Shown here in pieces: positions 13,835 through 24,282 of a DNA stretch of 64,000 nt. The position numbers were made by a program, and so were the translations under genes. Position 1 is the stretch's first letter. Every line of letters begins with the position of its first letter. The DNA lies in NCBI GenBank assembly GCA_958450365.1, contig CAUEEP010000732.1:1612001-1676000 (forward strand), in the 5' to 3' direction. The notes under the pieces are model-generated. The model did no database searches. It saw only the letters and a program-made list of their open reading frames with translations, and had not been told where the DNA came from. Origin of the DNA: Mesorhabditis belari (Eukaryota > Nematoda > Chromadorea > Rhabditida > Rhabditidae).

Positions 13835-16800
13835 CGCGAAATCTTCTTTGAAACGAAGCAAAAGGCTTTCCTGCAAGCTGCAATTCAGTCCAAGTATTGA
13901 AATCTGTTGTATCATTTAAAAAAGATTCAGCAAGACCTTTCAAAGGCTACTTAGCCTTTGAAAAGCTTAGCTGAGTCAAAAAAAGCAATTTCGTAACCTC
14001 ATTGTTGATCGTTCATCGACTCACCCTTTGAATGGGTCCTATCGCGAGTGTTCTCTTGTGTTCTCTTGCAATTCTCTTCGCAAATCTGCGTCTCGCATCT
14101 CTTTTCTCTTTCAACCGGCCATTTAGTGCAAGTCGGTGGCGTCCATTTCTCTTTCTCTTTCTCTTTCCCTTCCTCTTTCTCTTTCCCTTCCTCTTTCTCT
14201 TTCTCTTTCTCTTCCCCTTTCTCTTTCCCTTCCTCTTTCCCTTTCTCTTTTCATTCTTTGGTGGACGCACTCAAAAATCCATCATCACCCTGTTCCCTTT
14301 TCTCTCTCTTTTCTTTGCCCATCAACCTACATCGACCTACTCCCATTTGAACGATGCTTGTGGCAATATTTTATAGATTGGTTGTTTAAGATCAGCAACC
14401 TCTTCTACTCTTCACTAGAAAACAACTAGAATCTCAAAACGACACCTATCCTATCTTGTTCAGTTTGGCTTTCCAATCCCCCCTTAGTTTTTCCTAGATC
14501 CTTTCCGAATCCGCAAAGAATTTAGCTTAGCCGTTGGAACTATGGCAGATCAAAATAGTGCCCCTTCGGGACTCGAACTCGCGACCTTTCGCTTACCAGG
14601 CTACTGTGCTAACCATTACACCACAACGCACTTGATCCTTACACCAGAGGGAGCTAACTCTATCCCTTTGTAAGACTGCTGCAAGACTGTAAGCTATCCC
14701 TTTGTAAGAATTCCTCGCTTGGATTCAAGTATGTCCTTGTGGCCGAGAGGTAGTGCTTTCGGGTGCAAAGCGTTTGGCCCGATTTCGACTCCCTTGTCAA
14801 CAATTTTTATCTTAAAAACTGAACAAGATAGGATAGTTCTCTTTTTGTAATTCCATCTTAAGTTGGCGACTTTCTCTAGTAAGTTCTTTATTTCATTCTA
14901 TATTATTTCATTAGCTATTTGTCCAGTGATCTTATTCAATTCTATATTATTTCATAAGGAAATTGTTTGGCTAAATAATTGGAGTTAACTATTGGAATTG
15001 GAATTGGAATTAACTATTGGAATCCTATTGGAATTAACTTAGAAAAGTTAACGTTTAAATAATAGAAAACTTTATATATTAAAAGGATGATAAATGCTAG
15101 ACTTTCTGTGATAAATATTTCAAATTTTCTCTGAAAAACAGTTGCTTTTGTTGTGTCGTAGTGATAAAGCATTTGAGTAATAAGAGAAAAGTTTCCCAAT
15201 ATTATTTCTTTTTCAAAGTTCTAACTTTTCCAACTAACTTTAAGCACAATGTTTAGCTATTTACGTGCTTTTATATTTGTTTATTTATTCTTTATTTGTT
15301 TATTTATTCTTTATTTGTTTATTTATTCATTTGTTTATTTATTCTTTATTTGTTTATTTATTCTTTTTTGTTCTTTTCCTTTTCTATGTGTTATTGGAAG
15401 TTTGTTTGATCGCTTTGATTGAAGAACGCTCGAAAAATTGTGCTTATTCTTTTGTTTTCTTTTAAATATTCTTTTAAATGAAATTTTTAATTAAAAACTT
15501 TAAAAAGAGTTTTTTTTTAAAGGTTTTTCCTTTAAAAACAGTTTTTTTAAAGGTTTTTCTCTTTAAAAACAGTTTTTTAAAGGTTTTTCCTTTAAAAAAC
15601 TATTCTTTTATCAATTCTTTAGAAGAAATTTTGATTAAAAACTTGAAATCACTTTGAAAAATCAACTTTTTCAGTGTTTCATCAACGTTTTTTCAACGTT
15701 TGTTCATCGAATTAGTGATTCTTTTCCTTTCCAATGTCTCTTTTGATCAAATTGGCATTTAGCTTTTGAAAGATATTGATTGAAATGATGAAAAAGAACA
15801 ATGCTGGATGAGTAAACGAAGAGATGGTCGATGAAGACGCGGAAGTGCCTTTTCAAGTTTGTTTTACAATAAAAAACAAGAATAAGGAATAGATTTTGCT
15901 ATTTTTTCATTTAGATAACTTTAATCAAACTCTAAACAAACTCTAGACAAACTCTAGTCAAACTCTAATCAAACTCTAATCAAACCCTAATCAAACTCTA
16001 ACTCGATTTTCTAGGAGCCAAGCACTTCAACAGTTGATCGGCGTCGAGTGGCAGCTCGGTGTTGCTTCGGGCGGTTCTCGTCGAAAATCGGCGCCTATTT
16101 ATTCACTTCATTCTTTGCTCACGAGATTGCAATAGGTAAATGAACACGGAAAAGTTGTTTAGAACTAGTTTAGAACTAGTTTAGAACCAATCTAGAACTA
16201 GTCTAGAACTAGTCTAGAACTAGTCTAGAACTAATAGGTTGATGCAAAAGTCTTTTCGTTTTTTTCGTACTTCTGTTAAAAAGTAACAAATTCACGAATT
16301 AATCTATAGTTTGCTCTATAAAAAAAGTGTTTTTTTGTTCAATTAGCATCTTTTTAAATGAATTTCGGTTCACTTTGAAGCAAATTCGAGAGTGAAAAAC
16401 GCCTTTTTCGTAAAAATCTATAAAAAACTCTACGGAAAAATTGGCTGAATGAATTTCTCTGAAATTTTGGCGAAATATCAAACGTTTTTTTTCTCTATCT
16501 TTTATCTATTGACACGAAGATAGGTTTTCTTTAGCTAAGGTGTCTAAACCGCATCATCGAGTTAGCCCTTTTTGACTACCCGACTTCATACTCTCAAGAA
16601 AATCCAGGCATTAAAGATTTTTAAACCCGTTTTAATGTTATTTTGCACAAAAATAATTGCTTTTTCTAATGAAATCAACCGTAGTTTAATTCGTGCATTT
16701 GTTGGCTTGAAACGGCAGACGAAAAGGAACAAAAACACTTATGCATCAACCTAAAAAAATACCGACTGGGGCTACCAGTGGTGAATTTATCGCATACACG

Positions 16801-19554
16801 AAATATATCAATCACAATACAACGACACACACAATACTAGGCTATATCTTAACTTAACCCACGTCATGACAGACGGCTCCCTAACCCTAAGCTCAATGGG
16901 GAACTAAATAGCTTTTTTGGTGGTGAAGGGAAGATGACGATGAAGGAGTGGCTTGTCACTTTAAAGAACTGGGGCCACAACCACCAGACTGCCCTCCAGA
17001 AAACCTCTCAACCCGAAGGGAAAGGAAATCCGAAGGGGGTGACCATGTCGCATGTGGGGTTCGAACCCTCGACCTTCCGATTAAGATAAAAGACACTTAA
17101 CCAGTCAGCCACACGTGCTCTAATAGTTTTAAAACTTTTAAAATAAATGTAACTTGTTAATTATAATACTATAAATAAGCTAGAATTTAACAAAAAAATC
17201 AAAAATTTTTCGTAATGAAAGGATTCTTTTATGAGAACTTTAAAACTTTAAGAATTGATTCACTAAAAAACTGATTCACTTTTCTAATTCACTTACCATA
17301 TTGATATCTAGCATGATTTTGAAATAATTATGCTAATACTTTTTGTAAATTCAAGTTTAGCTATGATCTACACATTGAAGAGACACCACTGGTCGACGAT
17401 CTCTTTAGACATTCCATTGCTAACGATTAGGTAGAAATAAAACTGTAAAAGATTAAAAGATTAAAAGATTAAAAGTTTAAAAGTTTAAAAGTTTAAAAGT
17501 TTAAAAGTTTAAAAGATTAAAAACTTTAAAGTATCTATTAGGTTGGAAAGAAAGTTTGATAGAAAAAGTTTGAGTAGAATCTCCTCAAAAACGAATCCAC
17601 CAATTCAAGAACACTTTTCTTCTATCATTTACAAGTGTCTAAAATTTTAGAGATTTTTGACAAGGTATTATTTTCCAGCTTAAATTCAGCCTAAATTCAG
17701 CTCACTTTTTGCACTATAAAAACGATTTCTTATAAGATAAAGCTGTTCTAAAGTTGGCTTCAGCTGTTAAGCAATACGCTTTATAGCAATAGCAATACGC
17801 TTTAATAAGCAATGCGCTTTAATAAGCAATGCGCTTTAATAAGCAATGCGCTTTATAATCTCTATTTTTGGGCCAACAAATTTTTTACAGAGAAACTGTC
17901 TTTCAGTTCTACGAGCATGAAAATGGATTTGATGATGGAAATGAAATTCAAATTGAGCTTCTGTTAGCTTCAAATTGAGCTTCTGTTAGCTTCAAATTGA
18001 GCCTCTGTTAGCTTCAAATTGAGCTTCTGTTAGCTTCAAATTGAGCAAACAGAAGTCAGCTATCAATGAGTTGATGGCATAGCTGAAATCTAAATCTCTA
18101 TTTTTGGCTAACATTTTTTTTACAGTGAAGCTGTGTTTCAAAAAAAATCTTTTTTTTTCCTGTCATCTTCTTGACACTGAGTGTGTTTGTTATAGTGATA
18201 GCTGAAATAGCTGAAAGGTGATAGCTGAGATAGCTGAAATAGCTAGCTGAGATAGCTGAAATAGCTAGCTGAGATAGCTGAAATAGCTAGCTAAGATAGC
18301 TGAAATAGCTGAAAGGTGATAGCTGAAAAGTTAATTAGATTAAATTAGATCAAAATTTGCCTTTATCACAAATTTTTCCTTATTTTAAGTACTTGATTTT
18401 AGGTTTTGAATCGATTCACTATCTATTCATTAACCTATTAAAAACTTGTCTAAAGGCTGACTTAAAAAGTGACAGTGACAGTTCAGCTGAAGAAATCTCT
18501 CCTTTTGTTTTTACTTGAAGCCAACTCTAATCGTTTTTGTCTAAAACTTTTTGAAATATAGTCAAGTTTTCAAAAATCTCGGAAGAATTGATGGCTTTGT
18601 TTTCGAGAAATCATCGTGCAAACTTTCTTCCGACAACTTTCTTTCCAACCTAATACATCATTTGAAAGCCTGGAAAGCTATCATTTGAAAGCTCCACTTT
18701 CGAACAGCTGAAGCGAACTTTAGAACAGCTGAAACCAACTTTAGAACAGCTGAAGCAAACTTTAGAACAGCTGTAGCCAACTTTAAAACAGCCAAGCCTT
18801 TATCTGAAGCCAACTCTAATTGTTTTTTTGTCTAAAACTTTTTGAAATACCGTATTTGTTCGAATAGAAGACCGGGTAAAGGGTATCATCGCGTACTCCT
18901 GCGTAGCGGCCCTTTTTAAAATTTCTTTTCTGCATAAAAGCTTTCAATGAAGTGCTATAGAGCTGGAAAATGGCTCAAAAGTCTGTTAGCTCATGTCGTA
19001 TTTTTGAGTCATTTTCCAGCCCTATAGCACTTCATTGAAAGCTTTTATGCAGAAAAAATTTTAAAAAGGGCTGCTACGCAGGAGTACGCGATGATACTCT
19101 TTCGAAGTCTTCTATTCGAAGAAATACGGTATATTCAAGTTTATCTTGGATGAATTGATGGCTTTGTTTTCGAGAAATCATCGTGCAAACAAGAAATCAC
19201 AAGCACTACTCTTTCCGAAAACTTTCTTTCCAATCTAATAGCAAAAACTTTCTCGTAAAAATGTTAACTTCTAGGTGTTGCCAATTGATTACGGTAGCTA
19301 TCGCCTATTTTGGATTGTGGAAGCACAAGCACTACTTTTTGATCCCGTTCATTGTGTCTCAAGTATGAGCTAGATTTTTTCCGAATACCAAATGTAAAGA
19401 TCTAAAGATCTAGCAATTGAAAACGATTTCAATTGCTAGAACACAAATAAAGCCCCATTCAGTTAACGCTTGGCGCTTACTCTGACCTCTCAACATGGAT
19501 GATTTTGGTCAAAGAACAAAGCTCGAAAGGGAAAGTACCGTCCGTGTTTTTTAG
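13835..19554 (+). CDS. COMM-domain protein (COMMD7-like), partial or broken
   Basis: Three exon candidates. 13835-13893 (REIFFETKQKAFLQAAIQSK) ends in phase 2 at AA|GTATTG and joins 16015 in phase. 16015-16135 encodes SQALQQLIGVEWQLGVASGG, which matches the COMM-domain core (hydrophobic-x-x-x-EW-x-hydrophobic-GV-x-SG) of COMMD7-type proteins, adaptors of the Commander/CCC endosomal sorting complex. 19463-19554 (phase 0 in, AG|GTAAGT out) encodes WMILVKEQSSKGKVPSVFFR, like the following COMM strands. In the COMM frame exon 2 reaches TAG at 16133-16135 exactly before a GTAAAT donor, so the join to exon 3 is not clean; an earlier GTTCTC donor near 16072 gives the wrong phase. The 5' exons and the 3' end were not found. 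It may be a pseudogene, or I may have a splice site wrong. Confidence 0.4.
14142..14250. repeat. CT-rich simple repeat
   Basis: Tandem TTTCTC and CCTTCCTCTTTC units, open in all forward frames. Located in the putative intron between COMMD exons 1 and 2. Confidence 0.9.
14553..14632 (-). mobile_element. tRNA-like (SINE head)
   Basis: On the minus strand, A box TGGTGTAATGGTTAG and a B-box-like GAGTTCGAGTCCC with a weak GTGC acceptor pair. Anticodon stem pairing is poor. Confidence 0.45.
14732..14798 (+). mobile_element. tRNA-like (SINE head)
   Basis: A box TGGCCGAGAGGTAG is good; B box GATTTCGACTCCC is degenerate. It lies 100 bp from the opposite-strand tRNA-like sequence at 14553-14632, giving a divergent pair. 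Confidence 0.4.
15275..15372. repeat. T-rich tandem repeat
   Basis: TTTATTTATTCTTTATTTGT units of 12-20 bp. A further TTTAAAGGTTTTTCCTTTAA block repeats three times at 15500-15600. Confidence 0.85.
15932..15998. repeat. 11-bp minisatellite
   Basis: About six copies of AAACTCTAATC, ending shortly before the acceptor of COMMD exon 2. Confidence 0.85.
16154..16234. repeat. 11-bp minisatellite
   Basis: About seven copies of AGAACTAGTCT. The array is also present, inverted, in the composite element at 36748-36820. Confidence 0.88.
16235..16752. mobile_element. Mariner-type non-autonomous element, TTAGGTTGATGC family (copy a)
   Basis: Left end TAGGTTGATGCAAAAGTC, right end CTTATGCATCAACCT. The TIR closely resembles cecropia/Hsmar1-type mariner ends. 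About 518 bp with no transposase motifs; a 60-codon open frame (16572-16754) shared with copy b is not recognisable. The right flank is interrupted by a SINE. Confidence 0.8.
16753..17119 (-). mobile_element. tRNA-derived SINE, copy 1
   Basis: On the minus strand it starts GCACGTGTGGCTGACTGG (A box), then B box GGTTCGAACCCC, about 280 bp of body and a final CCAGTCGGTA followed by a T-run. It looks identical to the copy at 28406-28780, so insertion or conversion is recent. It sits at the end of mariner copy a. Confidence 0.8.
17444..17528. repeat. 10-bp A-rich minisatellite
   Basis: AAAAGTTTAA and AAAAGATTAA units, about eight copies. Confidence 0.85.
17538..18653. mobile_element. Mariner-like element, TTAGGTTGGAAAG family, with internal minisatellites
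   Basis: Ends TTAGGTTGGAAAGAAAGTTT and its complement (ACTTTCTTTCCAACCTAA), flanked by TA at 17536-17537 and 18654-18655. 1116 bp and non-coding. The interior carries three unrelated arrays: GCAATGCGCTTTAATAA (17780-17855), a 22-bp CTTCAAATTGAGCTTCTGTT-AG array (17960-18047) and a 22-bp unit with AGATAGCTGAAATAGCTAGC (18196-18325). Confidence 0.75.
18693..18795. repeat. 21-bp minisatellite
   Basis: Five copies of a unit containing GAACAGCTGAAGCCAACTTT. Confidence 0.85.
18850..19129. mobile_element. Foldback MITE, CCGTATTT family (copy 1)
   Basis: Long arms: CCGTATTTGTTCGAATAGAA at left and its complement at right, about 130 bp each, around a small centre. Flanked by TA (18848-18849 and 19130-19131). 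It interrupts a second copy of the right end of the 17538-18653 element (18797-18848 plus 19130-19240), so an uninterrupted homologous site exists at about 18510-18653. Confidence 0.88.
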
Positions 19555-20052
19555 GTAAGTAAATTTTATTGAAGAAAAGGCAAATAAATGATTGATGATT
19601 GATCAAATCAATAATGATTGATCAAATCAAATCAAATGTGATTCCCTGTATCAAATGGAAATCAATGTGATTCCAGTACTCCCCTCTTCTATTTGGTGCT
19701 TCCAATTCTCCTCTACGCTTCACTTTGCATCTTCTTTACTTATGTAATGTACAAATGCTTTGCTTTCTTCAAAATCAGGTAATTTTTGGTTGAATTTAAA
19801 AGAAAAATTAGAAACAAATGTGCCAGAAAGAGCGTTTTTTTTTTTTTCATGTAGTCTCCTCCCATGTCACAGCCTTTAATACCTTAATTTAACTTAGCAA
19901 AATAACTATCCAATGCCAATTAAAAAGCGGATTAAAACACTAAAAAGTATTATAAAACTTTTCTAAAACGGAGACTGGCATTAAAACCATTAAAATTAAG
20001 AAAAACGATCAACCATAAGACTTAAACCAGAGAGCCCTAGCTCCAAGAAAGC

Positions 20053-20640
20053 TTAGAAAGCATAACTCACTATCATTCGGCCACCGTTGGTGTCTTCTAG
20101 CTCGCGGAATACAGGGTTGTAATGTAGCATTCTGGTTTTTGTGCGTTTGATTTCCTTGCAAAACTTTAAACGCATATAACTTTTGATAGAGTGCTCTTTA
20201 ACAGAAACGGAAAGCAGATTCGGATTCAGCGTGAAATTCTGCGTCAAATGATCTATAGTTGATCTGATTTGATCAGCATATCCATTTAATCTTCTCTTCT
20301 TAGCTGAATAGTCTGTAATAAGAAACTCTAAAAGAAGGTATCTTAAAGAAAAGAAATCATAACTTTCTAGCAGGATTACTTTTGATTTTAAATAATCAGC
20401 GTGAAATTCTGCGTCAAATGATCTATAGTTGATGTGAATTGATCAGCATATCCATTTAATCTTCTCTTCTTAGCTGAATCTTAGCTGAATAGTCGTTAAA
20501 ACAAACGCTTAATCGACGATTAATCGTTTCAAATTTTAATTATTTCAACTTTAATCTTTAATTTAGAAACTCTAAAAGAAGGTATCTTAAAGAAAAGAAA
20601 TCATAACTTTGCTGGCTGGCTTACTTTTGATTTTAAATAA
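20053..20640. repeat. Diverged tandem duplication of ~200 bp
   Basis: The block containing CAGCGTGAAATTCTGCGTCA at about 20228 recurs at 20398, followed in both by GCATATCCATTTAATC and, further on, AAAGAAGGTATCTTAAAG. A minus-strand frame through 20053-20247 ends at a plausible ATA|GTGAGT donor, but no partner exon was found. Confidence 0.6.
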
Positions 20641-21685
20641 TCAAGATATCACTTAAAAATGAATGCATTAGACTTTAAATTTAAAAAGATTTTTAGATAC
20701 GCAACAATGACTCGATCAAACGAGTTTCCAGAGCTCACCGAAATGGAAAGTTTTTAGTTTTAGTTTTAAAGAAAATCTTGTTTATTTAGAAAATCAATAA
20801 GTTTATAAAGTTTTCTAAAAAGTTCTCCTCTTTCTCTTTCTTAAGATTATCATTTTAATGAGTTTATTACTATTCGGGTGTTTGTTTTTCTTTCTTTCTT
20901 ATTCTCTTATTCTTTCTTATTCTCTTTTTCTTTCTTTTTCTTTCTTATTCTTTCTTTTTCTGATGTAAAATGTTTTAAATTTGAGTGTCTTTTGAAAAAG
21001 GGTGTTGTTTTGGGTTTTTCTTTATGAATTTCATTTCAATACAAGCATAAATCTTTTTTGGTTTATGGGATATATACGTTCCTAGGTGTAAACGGATGTG
21101 GACTAGAATTTGGGTTATGTTAAAGAGAGTGGATCCCTTTTTGATCTCCCGCCATCTCTAACACCCCGACAACCCAACTCAACTCCTCCAACGTATTAGA
21201 GGGGAGTCCGTGTGAAATGACCGACCTGTACTGCAGTTGCATAGACCCGGAAGATACATATCTTTATTTACAGTAATACCATAAGAGGAATAGATTAGAA
21301 ATGAGTGGGGGGAGGGGGACTCCTAATGAGAGTCTCATTTGTCCTCCTAGGCAATCCTAAGGACCGCCCCTTCTCGAAAATAAAAGGGATAAGCACAGAG
21401 GAGAACACATTTGCATAAGATTAGACAAAGCATTCAATGATAACAATAGTAACTAAAATATCAGTTTGGCGCGGAGCTGACAGATAAAAGAATTTGAAAG
21501 AAGAAGAAGAAAAGATTCAAGTGTTTGTGGAAAATAATAATAATTAAATATTTGCTGTTTTTTTTTCCGTCGCTGGTAGTTTAGTGATAGAATCTAGACT
21601 CGAAAGCTGATTTATCTACACCAAGAGATCTTAGAGAGTAAGTGGAAGAGATTTAAACATATGGGATAAAAGAATCTGAAAGTGT
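20641..21685. other. Non-coding spacer
   Basis: Contains a TTTCTTTC/TTCTTATTC tract at 20885-20960 and otherwise nothing I can assign. Confidence 0.35.
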
Positions 21686-21776
21686 ATGCCAAATTTTGTA
21701 TGCAAAATTTTATCAACCATTAAAGTGTTAATATTTTTAAGAACAAATAAGTACATATACTATTCTAAATATTCTA

Positions 21777-22120
21777 GCTTTACTTATGAGGAGAGACTTG
21801 CTTTTTTTGAACTAAAAACTTTACAGCATCGTCGCTTTGTCATTGATTTAGTCGAAACTTTCAAAATCCTCCGTTGTAAACAGATTAGCCCTTTGTTTAT
21901 AGACTTTTTCAAATTTAAACCGCGGTCAGGGCCCAGAAGTGGCTCATTCCTTTTGCAAATTCCCTTTGCTTCCAATGCCTCTTTATCAAATTCATTTCCC
22001 GTTAGAGCCGCTAGATTATGGAACTTGCTCCCAAACGACATACGAGAAATTCAGTCGCTTTTCATATTCAAGAAACGTATCGATGCTTTAGATCTAGTGG
22101 CTCTTTGCCGTAAGTAATTG
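21777..22120 (+). pseudogene. 3' end of a CR1/Jockey-type non-LTR retrotransposon ORF
   Basis: The frame from about 21777 reads SFTYEERLAFFELKTLQHRR, then DLVETFKIL, then FPVRAARLWNLLPNDIREI, matching the C-terminal tail of CR1/Jockey-like reverse transcriptases (YEERL..L.L..RR..GDL...FKI and the FxxRxxxLWNxLP motif). The stop at 22115-22117 is followed by about 95 bp with an AATAAAG signal and a TATTATTA tail at 22201-22222. No catalytic RT domain is present, so it is 5'-truncated. Confidence 0.7.
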
Positions 22121-22552
22121 GCTTATTGATTTCAGTATGTATTGTATGATTAAGTATCACTGTGCATTTCTCTATGATTTCTTTCACTTTATCGTTTGAA
22201 TAAAGTATTATTATTAAATAACACGGGGATTTCTTTTTTTTTTCATTCTTCTTCTCGCACTACCGTAATCGCTCGTATCACATATTTCACAATATAGAAA
22301 ACCCTAAAAAAAATAGGAAAAGCTAAAAGTAACAATAGTTTCTCGATCGTGATTTCTAAAAGCTGATTGTAAAGGAAGAAAAAAGCTTTTGAAAAACATG
22401 GCAACACTCGGAGAGAATCGAGAGAAACAGAGAATCACAGGAATTGAAATAAAAGAAATTTTGCAATAAAATTTTTGCATAAAAAGGATCAAATTGTTTA
22501 AATAATAAACTTGAATAAATACATAGAATACCGGTTTTTTTTTTAAAGTAAG

Positions 22553-23057
22553 GACTCGCCGTTCTATTGGAGGATTGAAATTAAAGAAATAGATATAGAA
22601 ATTGAAGAAATAGATACAGAAATAGATACAGAAATTGAAATTGAAGAAATAGATTAAAAAGTGATGTGGTTTTGAAGTCAGGAAAATCCCTGAGCATTCT
22701 GTCCATTAGTATGTCCAGGTAAACGGTTAACAATGTAACTCTGATTGAATCCCGTTTCTCAAACAATCTGACTAAGACATTGGCATTGATCACACTCATA
22801 GATCATACATCGATCATACTCATCGATCATACATCGATCATATCCACGTAAGTAAGGACTCACCGTTCTATTGGAAGATTGAAATTAAAGAAATAGATAC
22901 ATATTAAAAAGTGATGTGAATAAGAGTATGATCGATGTCAATGTCTTAGTCAGATTGTTTGGGAAACGGGATTCAATCAGAGTTACATTGTTAACCGTTT
23001 ACCATGGACATACTAATGAACAGAATGCTCAGGGATTTTCTTGACTTCAAAACCAGG
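22553..23057. repeat. Composite inverted and direct repeat
   Basis: Arms 22679-22800 and 22921-23046 are inverted copies (GTTAACAATGTAACTCTGAT and its complement). The block GTAAGGACTCGCCGTTCTAT is directly repeated at 22548 and 22851. ATCGATCATACTC repeats lie at the centre. Function unknown; probably a degenerate foldback. Confidence 0.65.
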
Positions 23058-23097
23058 TACAGGTCTGGCCTGGCTTTCATGAGCTTTCAGCAAAGGC

Positions 23098-23795
23098 TAG
23101 AGTGTGTTCCTAGCGAGGACTAAATTTATTCACGCGGGTATCGTTATTGATTTATCGAATTCTGTTCTGCACGCTTGTTATCAGTCGTTATTAGAGTGTG
23201 TTCCTAGCGAGGAAGTAATTACTCGAGTAAAACTTGCATAAGTACTTTTTACTCGATTAATCGATGTTTTTTGATCGAGTAACTACGAGGTAATCCTCTT
23301 GACACGTCGAGTCAATTGAATATCTTTACATTTCTTTACATTTGACGGGAATTTCTCACCAAATCATTTAAAAAGCTGAATATCTTTAAAAGGAATCGTA
23401 TAAGTCGGCGCTCGTGAGATTTTTCTCAATAATTTTCGTTAAAAGTACGATAATACCACCACCCGAGCCCACTAAATTAAACTATAAACATCAAAGAAAC
23501 TTTCAACTTTAAAATAAACCACAATCCTACAGGAAAACCAACAATTTTAGCTTACTAAGGGTGATAAAAACAGACCGCGAATTATGACGACATCCTTTTC
23601 TTTTCTTTTCTTAGAAAAATTGCTGGTAATTTCCCACCAAATCAGTTAAAAAAGCTGAATATCTTTAAAAGGAATCGTATATAAGCCGGCTCATGATTTT
23701 TTCGCACAAATTTTTCACAGTTTCACAGTTTCACAATAGTTTTTCCCAAATGTGCGTCTTAAAAAAACGCATTTACTCGCGAGGAACACACTCTA
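23098..23795. mobile_element. hAT-like non-autonomous element
   Basis: Starts TAGAGTGTGTTCCTAGCGAG and ends CTCGCGAGGAACACACTCTA. Flanked by 8-bp GCAAAGGC (23090-23097) and GCAAAGAC (23796-23803), one mismatch, as expected of hAT insertions. An internal second left end begins at about 23190. Non-coding. It shares TIR sequence with the element at 30913-32087. Confidence 0.75.
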
Positions 23796-23805
23796 GCAAA
23801 GACAG

Positions 23806-23965
23806 GCCTGTCTAGCAGACAGACAGGCTTGTCTAGCAAACCCAGGCCAAGCCAGGCCAAGACAGGCCAAGCCAGGCCAAGACAGGGTAAGACAGGCCAA
23901 CCCAGGCCAAGACAGGCCAAGACAGGCCAAGCCAGGCCAAGCCAGGCTAAAAAACAGATCAGAAC
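23806..23965. repeat. 10-bp minisatellite
   Basis: About 15 copies of GACAGGCCAA and GCCAGGCCAA, immediately right of the hAT-like element. Confidence 0.92.
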
Positions 23966-24282
23966 CTGACTTTTGACCGGCTCAAGTCTTGCCAGAGCAA
24001 AGCCAAAGCCATTTCCGAAGCCAGGCTAGACCCAAACTTCCATCCTAACCTGGACAAAATCGTTTTAAAAAAAACTCTAGACCATTGTTAATCCATTGCT
24101 TAAAAGAGTCGATTATAAAAGACGCTAAAGCTTGATGAAGCTCTCTTTTTGAGGCTTACAAGAAACGAAAAAGATTAAAGAAACGAAAAATTCCTTTTTT
24201 GGATTTACAATAGCTAGATTTGAGTTTTAAAAAAAGATTTTTGATGTAAAAAAGGTGAATAGACACTAGGAATCATTTCCAT

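Noticed and set aside
14553..14632. Functional tRNA gene
   Set aside because: A and B boxes are present but acceptor and anticodon stems do not pair; the same applies to the other tRNA-like sequences in the window.
16572..16754. 60-codon frame shared by the mariner-type copies
   Set aside because: Conserved only because the elements are copies; no transposase or other motif.
20053..20247. Minus-strand exon ending at ATA|GTGAGT
   Set aside because: Protein-like near its end, but it overlaps a duplicated non-coding block and no partner exon was found.
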